In this document: in pieces, positions 1 to 4,800 of the stretch
Position numbering within the stretch: the stretch's first letter is position 1
Layout of the letters: every line of letters starts with the position of its first letter
Source of the DNA: Planococcus sp. (in: firmicutes)
GTDB taxonomy: Bacteria > Bacillota > Bacilli > Bacillales_A > Planococcaceae
Assembly: GCA_030147455.1 (NCBI GenBank)
Contig: JASKZU010000078.1
Span: 1 to 6,783 of the forward strand
Direction: 5' to 3'
Length of the DNA stretch: 6,783 nucleotides
Made by a program: the position numbers and the translations under genes
Notes under the pieces: generated by a model
Told to the model about the DNA's origin: nothing
What the model saw: only the letters and a program-made list of their open reading frames with translations
Databases searched by the model: none

Positions 1-71
1 TCTCGAGCGCGATGTTCGTCAGCACGCTGGCAAGCATCGTTACGATTCCCGTGCTGTTGATGTTTGTATAA
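1..71 (+). CDS. C-terminal fragment of a probable AEC-family (auxin efflux carrier) permease
   Basis: The reading frame is open from position 3 to the TAA at 69-71 and gives 22 residues, cut off by the left edge of the window. The visible tail, SSAMFVSTLASIVTIPVLL followed by MFV, is hydrophobic. It resembles the last transmembrane helix of AEC-family transporters, which commonly end in a stretch like F-V-S-T-L-x-S-I-x-T-I-P. AEC proteins are inner-membrane permeases with about ten helices that export or import small organic acids or amino-acid derivatives. No substrate can be inferred from this fragment. The family call rests on a short motif and on no other part of the protein, so another multi-helix permease remains possible. 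The hairpin at 140-176 is its likely transcription terminator. Confidence 0.55.
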   Translation, partial: SSAMFVSTLASIVTIPVLLMFV

Positions 72-126
72 AGCGAGATCTCACTCAATCTAAAATGGTC
101 TGTATGCCTGTCTCGACTCTAATTCT

Positions 127-135
127 TGTTATAAT
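127..135 (+). promoter_or_regulatory. Extended -10 promoter element upstream of the DUF4317 gene
   Basis: TGTTATAAT combines a perfect TATAAT (130-135) with the TG of an extended -10. No good -35 hexamer is visible at 16-18 bp upstream, which is tolerated by extended -10 promoters. The predicted start is near 141-142, just inside the left arm of the hairpin at 140-169. No better promoter was seen between that hairpin and the gene start at 218. Confidence 0.5.
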
Positions 136-139
136 AGCA

Positions 140-176
140 GAGTGTCCAAAGCGATTGGCTTGGATGCTCTTTTTTT
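140..176 (+). terminator. Intrinsic terminator hairpin, or leader attenuator of the DUF4317 gene
   Basis: The left arm (140-152) pairs with the right arm (158-169) around a GATTG loop. There are two G·U pairs and one bulged A at 150. A run of seven T follows (170-176). It suits the end of the upstream permease transcript. It also lies between the extended -10 at 127-135 and the DUF4317 start, so a transcript from that promoter would begin with this hairpin and would have to read through it. Confidence 0.75.
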
Positions 177-217
177 GCGCTAGAGACGGATTTTAAGCCA
201 GGGAGTTGGAAATAGAA

Positions 218-1405
218 ATGAACAAAAAAGATATTGCAGACATTCGTAAACAATTTAAGTTGGAAACCGATTTGCTGAAAATCGCTGAAATTTACAACGT
301 ATACATCAAGCAGGAAACGAATGAGATCTTTCACGAGGAAAGCCGCTCGTTCGCGATGCTCGACCAGGAGCAGCAGGAATTGTTTCTGGCCAATTTCAAG
401 AAAGTATTGGGCGGGAAATTGGACGAGAAGCTATTTGAAGTAAAATTCCAGCGCCCCGAAGAAGGCCAGGCGGACCATACGCAGAACCTGCTGTACGAAG
501 GGCTTCACGCGGACGATGCAGGAAAGTGGAAAACGAACATGCAGCGCCTCGCGCTGAAGATGGTCGAGGACAAGCTGTACGATAAAGACATCGTCGTCAC
601 GTTTATCCGCGGCACGTATTTTAAAACGACTAAGCGCGAGCCGGATGAAACCGAAGCCGCAATGCGCGACGAGGTGTACACGACGCCGTTTACGCTGTGC
701 AGCTTGAACCAAACCGAGCTGCCGAAGTCATCGCTCGTGTTTGATTTTATCGAAAAAGAATTCAAGTCGAATTTGATGGCAGACCCGGTCATCAAGCTGG
801 CTTCGCCGATCGGCGGCTTTTTGTTCCCGAGCTTCACAAACAATGCCGCAGACGTCAACCACATCCTGTATTCGGCAAGTAAAGCGAACAAGCCGGATTT
901 CCAATTTATCGAAAACGTCTTGAACGGCGACGAAATCACGACCGCTGAAGATGACAAGGTTGTGTTTGAAGAAATCGTCAAGCAAGTGATCGGCGATGAG
1001 GTCAACTCGAGAACGCTTGCCGGGGTGTACGACGAGATCAACAGCATGCTTCAAGTAGAAGAAGAGGACGAAGACGAAGCGGCGCCGATGCTCGACTCAA
1101 AAGAAGTCGAACGCGTTCTGAAAGCGAGCGGAATCAAAGACATCAGCACCGAAAAAGTCGAGCGGGCATTCCAGCAAGTAACGGACGACAGAGCCTACGA
1201 GATGAAAGCGAGCCACATCGTCCCGAGCTATACGTCCAAATCCATCAAAATCAACACCAAAGTAGCTGAAATCAAGATCGGCCCGCAAGACTTACGTTAC
1301 GTCAAACAAGTCAATTACAAAGGCCGCCGCTGCATTTTGATCGAAGTGGAAGAAGATACGGTCGTGGAAGGGTTCAAGCTGCTGGCTGAGGCAGAATTGG
1401 AATAG
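218..1405 (+). CDS. DUF4317 domain-containing protein
   Basis: This 395-aa protein begins MNKKDIADIRKQFK and matches what I know of the DUF4317 family, which is widespread in Firmicutes, about this long, and of unknown function. It has no signal peptide or membrane helix and should be a cytoplasmic, acidic, soluble protein. An acid-rich stretch (EVEEEDEDE, about residues 278-288) looks like a linker between a large N-terminal part and a C-terminal part of about 105 residues. I see no recognisable catalytic motif. The start is set at the ATG at 218, 12 nt after GGGAG (201-205). The in-frame TTG at 206 touches that site and cannot use it. The gene appears to form its own unit, with the extended -10 at 127-135 upstream and the terminator at 1482-1533 downstream. 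Codon use is richer in G and C than in the genes at 1.5-3.6 kb. Confidence 0.88.
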   Translation: MNKKDIADIRKQFKLETDLLKIAEIYNVYIKQETNEIFHEESRSFAMLDQEQQELFLANFKKVLGGKLDEKLFEVKFQRPEEGQADHTQNLLYEGLHADDAGKWKTNMQRLALKMVEDKLYDKDIVVTFIRGTYFKTTKREPDETEAAMRDEVYTTPFTLCSLNQTELPKSSLVFDFIEKEFKSNLMADPVIKLASPIGGFLFPSFTNNAADVNHILYSASKANKPDFQFIENVLNGDEITTAEDDKVVFEEIVKQVIGDEVNSRTLAGVYDEINSMLQVEEEDEDEAAPMLDSKEVERVLKASGIKDISTEKVERAFQQVTDDRAYEMKASHIVPSYTSKSIKINTKVAEIKIGPQDLRYVKQVNYKGRRCILIEVEEDTVVEGFKLLAEAELE

Positions 1406-1481
1406 GGTTTCATGTTAGTGGATTTCTTATTGCGCACGAATATCCATACCTGAGCGAAGTATTAATTGTGCGTATATAAAT

Positions 1482-1533
1482 AAAAAGGCTGTCCCGAAAA
1501 GTCCTCGATAAACTTTTTCGGGACGGCCTTTTT
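1482..1533. terminator. Long bidirectional intrinsic terminator
   Basis: AAAAAGGC at 1482-1489 pairs with GCCTTTTT at 1526-1533. The stem continues through one G·U pair and GTCCCGAAAA (1491-1500) against TTTTCGGGAC (1515-1524), giving about 19 bp around a 14-nt loop. Both ends are A/T runs, so it can stop transcription from the DUF4317 gene (+) and from the convergent membrane-protein gene (-). Confidence 0.92.
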
Positions 1534-1557
1534 GATTACCGATGCGATTTTTCAATA

Positions 1558-1842
1558 TTATTCTTTACCTCTCAGCTCTATCAGTACAGGTGCTATATTC
1601 AATAAAATCGATATTATCGTTAAAATCCATAATGCCACAGCCATTGTAGGGACGACATCTGATAAAGCAGCCCAATCTTCCGCTTTTACCAAATCGGATA
1701 CCATGCTGTAATCTGCAACAATCGTTAATGCTGTAAATGACAAGCCCATCGCCATCGCCAATGTGTAATCTTTGCCTGCTGTATACAGATAAAGATTGAT
1801 ATAAGTTGCGGCTATCGCAATTACACCAAATACGAACCACAT
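1558..1842 (-). CDS. Small three-helix membrane protein of unknown function
   Basis: This 94-aa protein has three hydrophobic segments, at about residues 3-20, 28-45 and 63-88. A polar loop around residues 46-62 (VKAEDWAAL) separates the last two. It should sit in the cytoplasmic membrane. I recognise the general type (short conserved hypothetical membrane proteins of Bacillales) but no named family or function. The start is the ATG at 1842. GGAGG (reverse of 1850-1854) lies 7 nt before it, whereas the in-frame ATG at 1860 has no ribosome binding site and would contain this one. It is a single-gene unit between the terminators at 1978-2005 and 1482-1533. A TGAAAC-N17-TGTCTT sequence at 1881-1909 could be an ECF-sigma promoter. 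Confidence 0.8.
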   Translation of the reverse strand: MWFVFGVIAIAATYINLYLYTAGKDYTLAMAMGLSFTALTIVADYSMVSDLVKAEDWAALSDVVPTMAVALWILTIISILLNIAPVLIELRGKE

Positions 1843-1880
1843 AATTTTGCCTCCGCCCATATTGGAAGTTATTTTTAATT

Positions 1881-1909
1881 AAGACAGAATGGGAGGCTCA
1901 TTGGTTTCA
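1881..1909 (-). promoter_or_regulatory. Candidate ECF-sigma promoter for the 94-aa membrane protein
   Basis: On the minus strand TGAAAC (1909-1904) is followed after 17 nt by TGTCTT (1886-1881). ECF promoters of Bacillus typically have TGAAAC, 16-17 nt, then CGTA or CGTC, so the -35 is perfect and the -10 has one mismatch in its core. The predicted start is near 1873, about 20 nt before the GGAGG at 1854-1850. A perfect TTGACT (1926-1921) lies just upstream, but no SigA -10 follows it at the right distance. Confidence 0.4.
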
Positions 1910-1977
1910 CAACATCAAGAAGTCAATTGTTTTGTGGGAGGCTGTGTTTTTGAAATTATATAACTAGTTGAGCCGAC

Positions 1978-2005
1978 AAAAAAGCCCTTCATCATGAAGG
2001 GCTTT
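1978..2005 (-). terminator. Intrinsic terminator of the tandem paralogue operon
   Basis: AAAGCCCTTCA (1981-1991) and TGAAGGGCTTT (1995-2005) form a perfect 11-bp stem with a 3-nt loop. On the minus strand it ends in a run of six T (1983-1978). It lies 70 nt after the stop codon of the 78-aa gene. Confidence 0.92.
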
Positions 2006-2074
2006 AACAATACTTATATACATATGGGACAAGTTAATTAATAGCCTCACGAAGAGCGCTGTTTTCTAAAGAAA

Positions 2075-2311
2075 TCAGTTTTTTGCTTTATGGGCATTGA
2101 TTTTTTTATGTAAGGCCTCAGCTGCCAAATCAACCGACGTATAATGATCGACTTGCTGCGTTTTGCTAGATGTCACTTCAAGGACGAACGTTCCAGGGAC
2201 ACGCCGGACCTCTAGCTGATCTTCCTCGCCAATCGAGAAAGAATGAGTGATAGAAGACGTATTAAAATTTAAAGTAAGCTGCAATAAGCTTTTAATATGA
2301 TCGAATGTCAT
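2075..2311 (-). CDS. Small uncharacterised protein, downstream member of a tandem paralogous pair
   Basis: This is a 78-aa, probably cytoplasmic protein with no membrane segment. It aligns without any gap to the protein of the gene just upstream (2422-2664): about 23 of 78 positions are identical, including N17-T18, F25, V35-R36, V38, G40-T41, E45, T47, H56, S59, D61 and A64-E65. The pattern suggests an N-terminal helix, a beta-rich middle (residues 20-60) and a C-terminal helix. Length and layout recall the YkuJ/DUF1797-type small proteins, but that is from memory and weak. The ATG at 2311 has only a modest binding site (AAAGGAAAGAG, ending 10 nt before it), weaker than that of its partner. 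It appears co-transcribed with the upstream gene across a 110-nt gap with no convincing terminator, and ends before the hairpin at 1978-2005. Confidence 0.75.
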   Translation of the reverse strand: MTFDHIKSLLQLTLNFNTSSITHSFSIGEEDQLEVRRVPGTFVLEVTSSKTQQVDHYTSVDLAAEALHKKINAHKAKN

Positions 2312-2421
2312 GGTAACTGTGCTCTTTCCTTTTATGACGTAGAGGTATGGTTACAACATTTTATATCGGCCGGTGCCTATAAATCCGTATTGTTTGTGGC
2401 AATAATTAAAACTCCCAGGAA

Positions 2422-2664
2422 TCAGGAGCTTGTACTCACACTATAGGATTCGACAAACGCCATAATGTATTCAGCCGTTTGGTCAATCGACTTGATATGG
2501 ACAACCTCATGCGTCTCTGAATGGGTAAGTTCAAAAGAATTCGTGCCGCGGACACATCGGACGGATAAGCTGGCTCCTCCTTCAGCTGCAAAAACCTGCT
2601 TGATGTTGACGGTATTGTAATAACACATGGTTTCAAGAAAAACCTTTAGACTGCTCAATTTCAT
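2422..2664 (-). CDS. Small uncharacterised protein, upstream member of a tandem paralogous pair
   Basis: This 80-aa soluble protein is a paralogue of the 78-aa product encoded next to it, with the same register throughout. The shared core is N-T at 17-18, F25, S/E-V-R at 34-36, G-T at 40-41, F/L-E-L/V-T at 44-47, and S-I/V-D at 59-61. It has two cysteines (C14, C37) that the partner lacks. No function is recognised. The start is the ATG at 2664, preceded by GGAAAGGAG with a 7-nt spacer. The in-frame TTG at 2682 overlaps that site and is spurious. Promoter evidence is mixed: a SigA-like TATAGT lies at 2772-2767 with a poor -35, and TGAAAC occurs at 2728-2723 without a recognisable ECF -10. It is the first gene of a two-gene operon ending at the hairpin at 1978-2005. 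Confidence 0.78.
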   Translation of the reverse strand: MKLSSLKVFLETMCYYNTVNIKQVFAAEGGASLSVRCVRGTNSFELTHSETHEVVHIKSIDQTAEYIMAFVESYSVSTSS

Positions 2665-2882
2665 GTAAAAGCTCCTTTCCAACTATGGAAAGTGACTAAG
2701 AAAAGTCTGGTAGAATCCAGTTGTTTCATTGAATCCCAGTGTAACACGGAAAACGTTCATTCCCTAACTATAGGACTTTACTTCCAAAAGTGTATAAAGG
2801 TGAAAATAAAAAAATCATCTAGTCTGATAAATAGCTCGTACATGAACGAAATATGACTCGGTTACAGTGAAGTTCTTTTCAA

Positions 2883-2914
2883 AATAAAAAAGAGTCCTTC
2901 AAAATTGAAGGCTC
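2883..2914 (-). terminator. Intrinsic terminator of the two-helix membrane protein operon
   Basis: CCTTCAA (2896-2902) pairs with TTGAAGG (2905-2911). The stem is extended by GAG/CTC past one bulged T. On the minus strand the hairpin is followed by TTTTTTATTTT. It starts 6 nt after the stop codon of the 58-aa gene. Confidence 0.9.
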
Positions 2915-2919
2915 CTTCG

Positions 2920-3096
2920 TTAAAATGAGATGTAATTTTGAAAAAGAAAGCCTGTCAAAATCAAAGTAGATAGCGTTCCTAGTGCCGTAAAAGTTACGAT
3001 TCTCCGGTTGTTTTGCTTTTCGGAAGGTTTGCCAAGTTCGTAAGTGACTATAGTCCAGATAAGTATAGATACGAGGGGAATAATTCCTACAATCAT
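2920..3096 (-). CDS. 58-aa two-helix membrane protein of unknown function
   Basis: The protein starts MIVGIIPLVSILIW and has two hydrophobic helices, at about residues 2-19 and 33-56. They are joined by a charged loop (GKPSEKQNNRR) whose positive charge predicts a cytoplasmic loop with both ends outside. It has no recognised family. The start is the ATG at 3096, which has AAGGAG (reverse of 3106-3111) with a 9-nt spacer. The longer reading frame from 3138 has no such site. It is probably the second gene of an operon with the 55-aa protein at 3181-3348, 84 nt upstream, and would share its ECF-type promoter. No separate convincing promoter was found in the gap. Transcription ends at the hairpin directly after the stop. 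Confidence 0.72.
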   Translation of the reverse strand: MIVGIIPLVSILIWTIVTYELGKPSEKQNNRRIVTFTALGTLSTLILTGFLFQNYISF

Positions 3097-3180
3097 TTTT
3101 TTTATCTCCTTTTCGGGATATTTCGATTGAATTTTCACTTCTACACAAGTGGTTTTTTATCGTTCCAAGACAAGCCTTAT

Positions 3181-3348
3181 TTACAAGCCCAGTACAACTA
3201 TAAAAACTAACGTAAACATAAAACTCACAATGATGGATAAAACCCAATGAGTTTTGCCCGTTAAGTTCAACAGTTTATTCACTAAAAAATTAATGCCTAA
3301 GATCGCTGTAAAGACAACGAGGAACGTTACTATAAAATAATCAGACAA
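3181..3348 (-). CDS. 55-aa two-helix membrane protein of unknown function, TTG start
   Basis: With the start placed at the TTG at 3348 the protein is MSDYFIVTFLVVF onward. It has helices at about residues 4-22 and 34-54, joined by a basic loop (NKLLNLTGKTHW), so a cytoplasmic loop is predicted. The TTG has an excellent ribosome binding site, GAAAGGTGGAG (reverse of 3356-3366), with a 7-nt spacer. A longer in-frame reading from a TTG at 3405 has no such site and would begin inside the promoter at 3387-3414, so it is rejected. The product is similar in size and shape to the next gene's (2920-3096), but I see no clear sequence similarity. Small membrane proteins are frequent in SigW-type envelope-stress regulons, which fits the promoter. 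No function is assigned. Confidence 0.7.
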   Translation of the reverse strand: MSDYFIVTFLVVFTAILGINFLVNKLLNLTGKTHWVLSIIVSFMFTLVFIVVLGL

Positions 3349-3386
3349 ACCGATTCTCCACCTTTCATCAATACCATGCACTTTAC

Positions 3387-3414
3387 TATACCTATTTATT
3401 TCCAAAAGGTTTCA
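3387..3414 (-). promoter_or_regulatory. ECF-sigma (SigW-like) promoter of the small membrane protein operon
   Basis: On the minus strand TGAAAC (3414-3409) is followed by CTTTT and, after exactly 16 nt, GGTATA (3392-3387). The Bacillus SigW-class consensus is TGAAAC, 16-17 nt, CGTATA, so only one base differs. A T-run just after the -35 is also typical. The predicted start near 3380 leaves about 30 nt to the TTG start at 3348, with the binding site in between. Confidence 0.65.
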
Positions 3415-3483
3415 TTTTTCTTTGAATACCACATCTTAAAAGTTGCAGCAGATGTTGAATACAATTTAATAAAAGAAAGTTGC

Positions 3484-3492
3484 TGTTACAAT
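3484..3492 (+). promoter_or_regulatory. Extended -10 promoter of a candidate small RNA
   Basis: TGTTACAAT is an extended -10 with TACAAT at 3487-3492. A weak -35 (TTTAAT, 3465-3470) lies 16 nt upstream. The predicted start near 3499 is 4 nt before the long hairpin at 3503-3580. Confidence 0.5.
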
Positions 3493-3498
3493 AAGAGT

Positions 3499-3589
3499 AT
3501 AAGAAGCTTGATTAGTTATCGGTTGCCTGTCCGTGGAGAAGAAAGTAGAGAGGCAAATAATTTAGTTAGCGATCAGCTTCACTTTTTTT
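3499..3589 (+). ncRNA. Candidate orphan small RNA of about 90 nt
   Basis: This stretch folds as one long imperfect hairpin. GAAGCT and GAT (3503-3508, 3510-3512) pair with ATC and AGCTTC (3572-3580) around a bulged T. TTAT (3516-3519) pairs with ATAA (3557-3560), and TTGCCT (3523-3528) pairs with AGGCAA (3551-3556). The 22-nt apical loop is purine-rich and contains GUGGAG. A run of seven T (3583-3589) follows two bases after the stem, as in an intrinsic terminator. An extended -10 lies at the right distance upstream. It matches no riboswitch or small RNA that I can recognise. A 71-codon open frame crosses the region (3376-3591) but has no ribosome binding site, so it is not called. No + strand gene follows, so this is not a leader. 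It is also divergent from, not antisense to, the membrane-protein operon. Confidence 0.5.
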
Positions 3590-3595
3590 GAATTT

Positions 3596-3638
3596 GAAAA
3601 ACCAGCAACCTCTATTAATTAAGGTTGCTGGCTTTTTC
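3596..3638. terminator. Bidirectional intrinsic terminator
   Basis: CCAGCAACCT (3602-3611) pairs with AGGTTGCTGG (3622-3631) around a 10-nt loop. Past one bulged C, GAAAAA (3596-3601) faces TTTTTC (3633-3638). It is the likely end of the aldo/keto reductase transcript (-) and a second stop for the candidate small RNA (+). Confidence 0.9.
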
Positions 3639-3709
3639 CAGATTCAATTTATCTAAAGAGTAAAGTCGACCGGACTTATTTCTTCACGTGACCGCTTCAT
3701 CCTTCTTCG

Positions 3710-4675
3710 CTAAAACCTGCTTCCAGACGCTGAACCTTTTGGAGCGATAAGTTCAATTTCTGCCAAATCCTCTTTTGTCAGCGTGATGTTTAAAGCGCCA
3801 AAGTTTTCTTGGATGCGTTCCAGACGTTTGCTTCCTGGAATCGGCACAATTTGATCTCCTTGAGCCAAAATCCATGCTAATGCAAGCTGTGCTGTCGTGC
3901 ATTCTTTTTGATCAGCAAGTTGTTTGATTAACGAAGCTGCTTTAACATTTTTTGTGAAATTATCCCCTTGAAAGCGGGAATACATTTGATGCGGATAGGT
4001 TTCTGAGAGATCTTCTGTTCGTTTGATATTACCTGTCAGAAAACCTCTTCCCAATGGGCTATATGGAACTAAGCCTATTCCCAAATCTTTTAAAAGCGGC
4101 AAAATTTCATCTTCTACATCTCGGCTCCATAAAGAATATTCTGTTTGGACCGCGGTTATGGGATGTACCGAATGAGCACGGCGGATGATGTCTGCCGGTG
4201 CTTCAGAAAGCCCTACATAACGAATTTTCCCTTGTTTGACGAGCTCGGCTAACGTACTGACAGTTTCTTCGATCGGTGTATGCGGGTCATAACGGTGCTG
4301 ATAATAAAGGTCAATATGGTCCAGGCCCAAACTATATAAACTGGCATCCACTGACTTTTTGATATACGCCGGATCTCCCTTGTATCCCTGGGTATGTGTA
4401 GTGCCAAATTTTGTGGCAACAATCGCCTCGTCGCGACGCCCTTTTAATGCTTTGCCTAAAAATCTTTCATTATCTCCGAACCTGTGCTGCTGATACCCTT
4501 CATTTCCATAAAGATCCGCAGTATCAAACAACGTAATTCCTTGGTCTAAAGCACCGTGGATGGCTTCGATCGAACTTTGATTATCAGGCATGGTCATTGT
4601 GCCAAGGCCAATAGCAGAAACCTCTAACCCTTCGTTTCCTAGTTTTCTTTTTTGTGCAAATTGATTGTTAAGCAA
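3710..4675 (-). CDS. Aldo/keto reductase (NADPH-dependent oxidoreductase)
   Basis: This 321-aa protein is a complete aldo/keto reductase, a soluble TIM-barrel enzyme that reduces aldehydes or ketones with NAD(P)H. It has the family's length. The catalytic tetrad is D51, Y56, K89 and H127, in FDTADLYG, ATKFG and IDLYYQHR. The cofactor-binding end is IPGSKR (279-284) with R287 and N291. It looks like the AKR13 or YakC-type branch; the natural substrate cannot be read from the sequence. Between Y56-G57 and N69-E70 there is a stretch about eight residues longer than usual (NEGYQQHRFGD). The start is a TTG at 4675 with a very strong site, AAAGGAGG (reverse of 4684-4691), 8 nt away. The gene is divergent from the XRE regulator at 4801, which probably controls it. 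It is a single-gene unit ending at the terminator at 3596-3638. Confidence 0.95.
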   Translation of the reverse strand: MLNNQFAQKRKLGNEGLEVSAIGLGTMTMPDNQSSIEAIHGALDQGITLFDTADLYGNEGYQQHRFGDNERFLGKALKGRRDEAIVATKFGTTHTQGYKGDPAYIKKSVDASLYSLGLDHIDLYYQHRYDPHTPIEETVSTLAELVKQGKIRYVGLSEAPADIIRRAHSVHPITAVQTEYSLWSRDVEDEILPLLKDLGIGLVPYSPLGRGFLTGNIKRTEDLSETYPHQMYSRFQGDNFTKNVKAASLIKQLADQKECTTAQLALAWILAQGDQIVPIPGSKRLERIQENFGALNITLTKEDLAEIELIAPKGSASGSRF

Positions 4676-4700
4676 TGGTAGATCCTCCTTTGATAATGGT

Positions 4701-4729
4701 TCTACGGTAATGTTAAATGTTTAGTTTAG
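4701..4729 (-). promoter_or_regulatory. Possible promoter of the aldo/keto reductase gene
   Basis: On the minus strand CTAAAC (4729-4724) is followed after 17 nt by CGTAGA (4706-4701). This keeps the AAAC and CGTA cores of ECF-type promoters. The start would fall near 4694, leaving a leader of about 20 nt. No better SigA promoter was found. The TTTAG repeats here could equally be part of a regulator site. Confidence 0.25.
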
Positions 4730-4736
4730 TCTTAAC
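4712..4736. promoter_or_regulatory. Possible operator of the divergent XRE regulator
   Basis: GTTAA (4712-4716) and TTAAC (4732-4736) form inverted arms 15 nt apart, between the two divergent genes and overlapping the -35 region of both proposed promoters. The arms are short and A/T-rich, so chance occurrence is quite possible. Confidence 0.25.
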
Positions 4737-4753
4737 CACAGCTTGTTTATACT
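4725..4753 (+). promoter_or_regulatory. Possible SigA promoter of the XRE regulator gene
   Basis: TATACT (4748-4753) is a good -10. TTTAGT (4725-4730), 17 nt upstream, is a poor -35. The start would be near 4760, about 26 nt before the AGGAGG site of the regulator gene. Confidence 0.4.
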
Positions 4754-4800
4754 AGTAAAGTTACTGCTAGGATAGAAATCCCGACAGGAGGTAGAACTTC

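Noticed and set aside
505..1047. Long minus-strand open frame inside the DUF4317 gene
   Set aside because: It is a shadow of the + strand codon pattern, and its start has no ribosome binding site.
1433..1472. CGCAC/GTGCG inverted arms downstream of the DUF4317 gene
   Set aside because: The arms are 5 bp and 30 nt apart; the strong terminator directly after them explains the region.
1891..1943. GGGAGGCT repeated 45 nt apart (1891-1898 and 1936-1943)
   Set aside because: Only two copies of 8 nt with no further symmetry; no coding start follows either copy.
2732..2754. SigB-like motif (GTTTTC and GGGATT) on the minus strand before the tandem paralogues
   Set aside because: The gap is 11 nt, shorter than the usual 12-15, and both hexamers are off consensus.
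3136..3157. CACTT/AAGTG hairpin with a T-run on the + strand between the two small membrane genes
   Set aside because: The stem is only 5 bp and no + strand gene ends there.
3376..3591. 71-codon + strand open frame over the candidate small RNA
   Set aside because: No ribosome binding site before the ATG, amino-acid content looks random, and the frame runs through a terminator-like hairpin.
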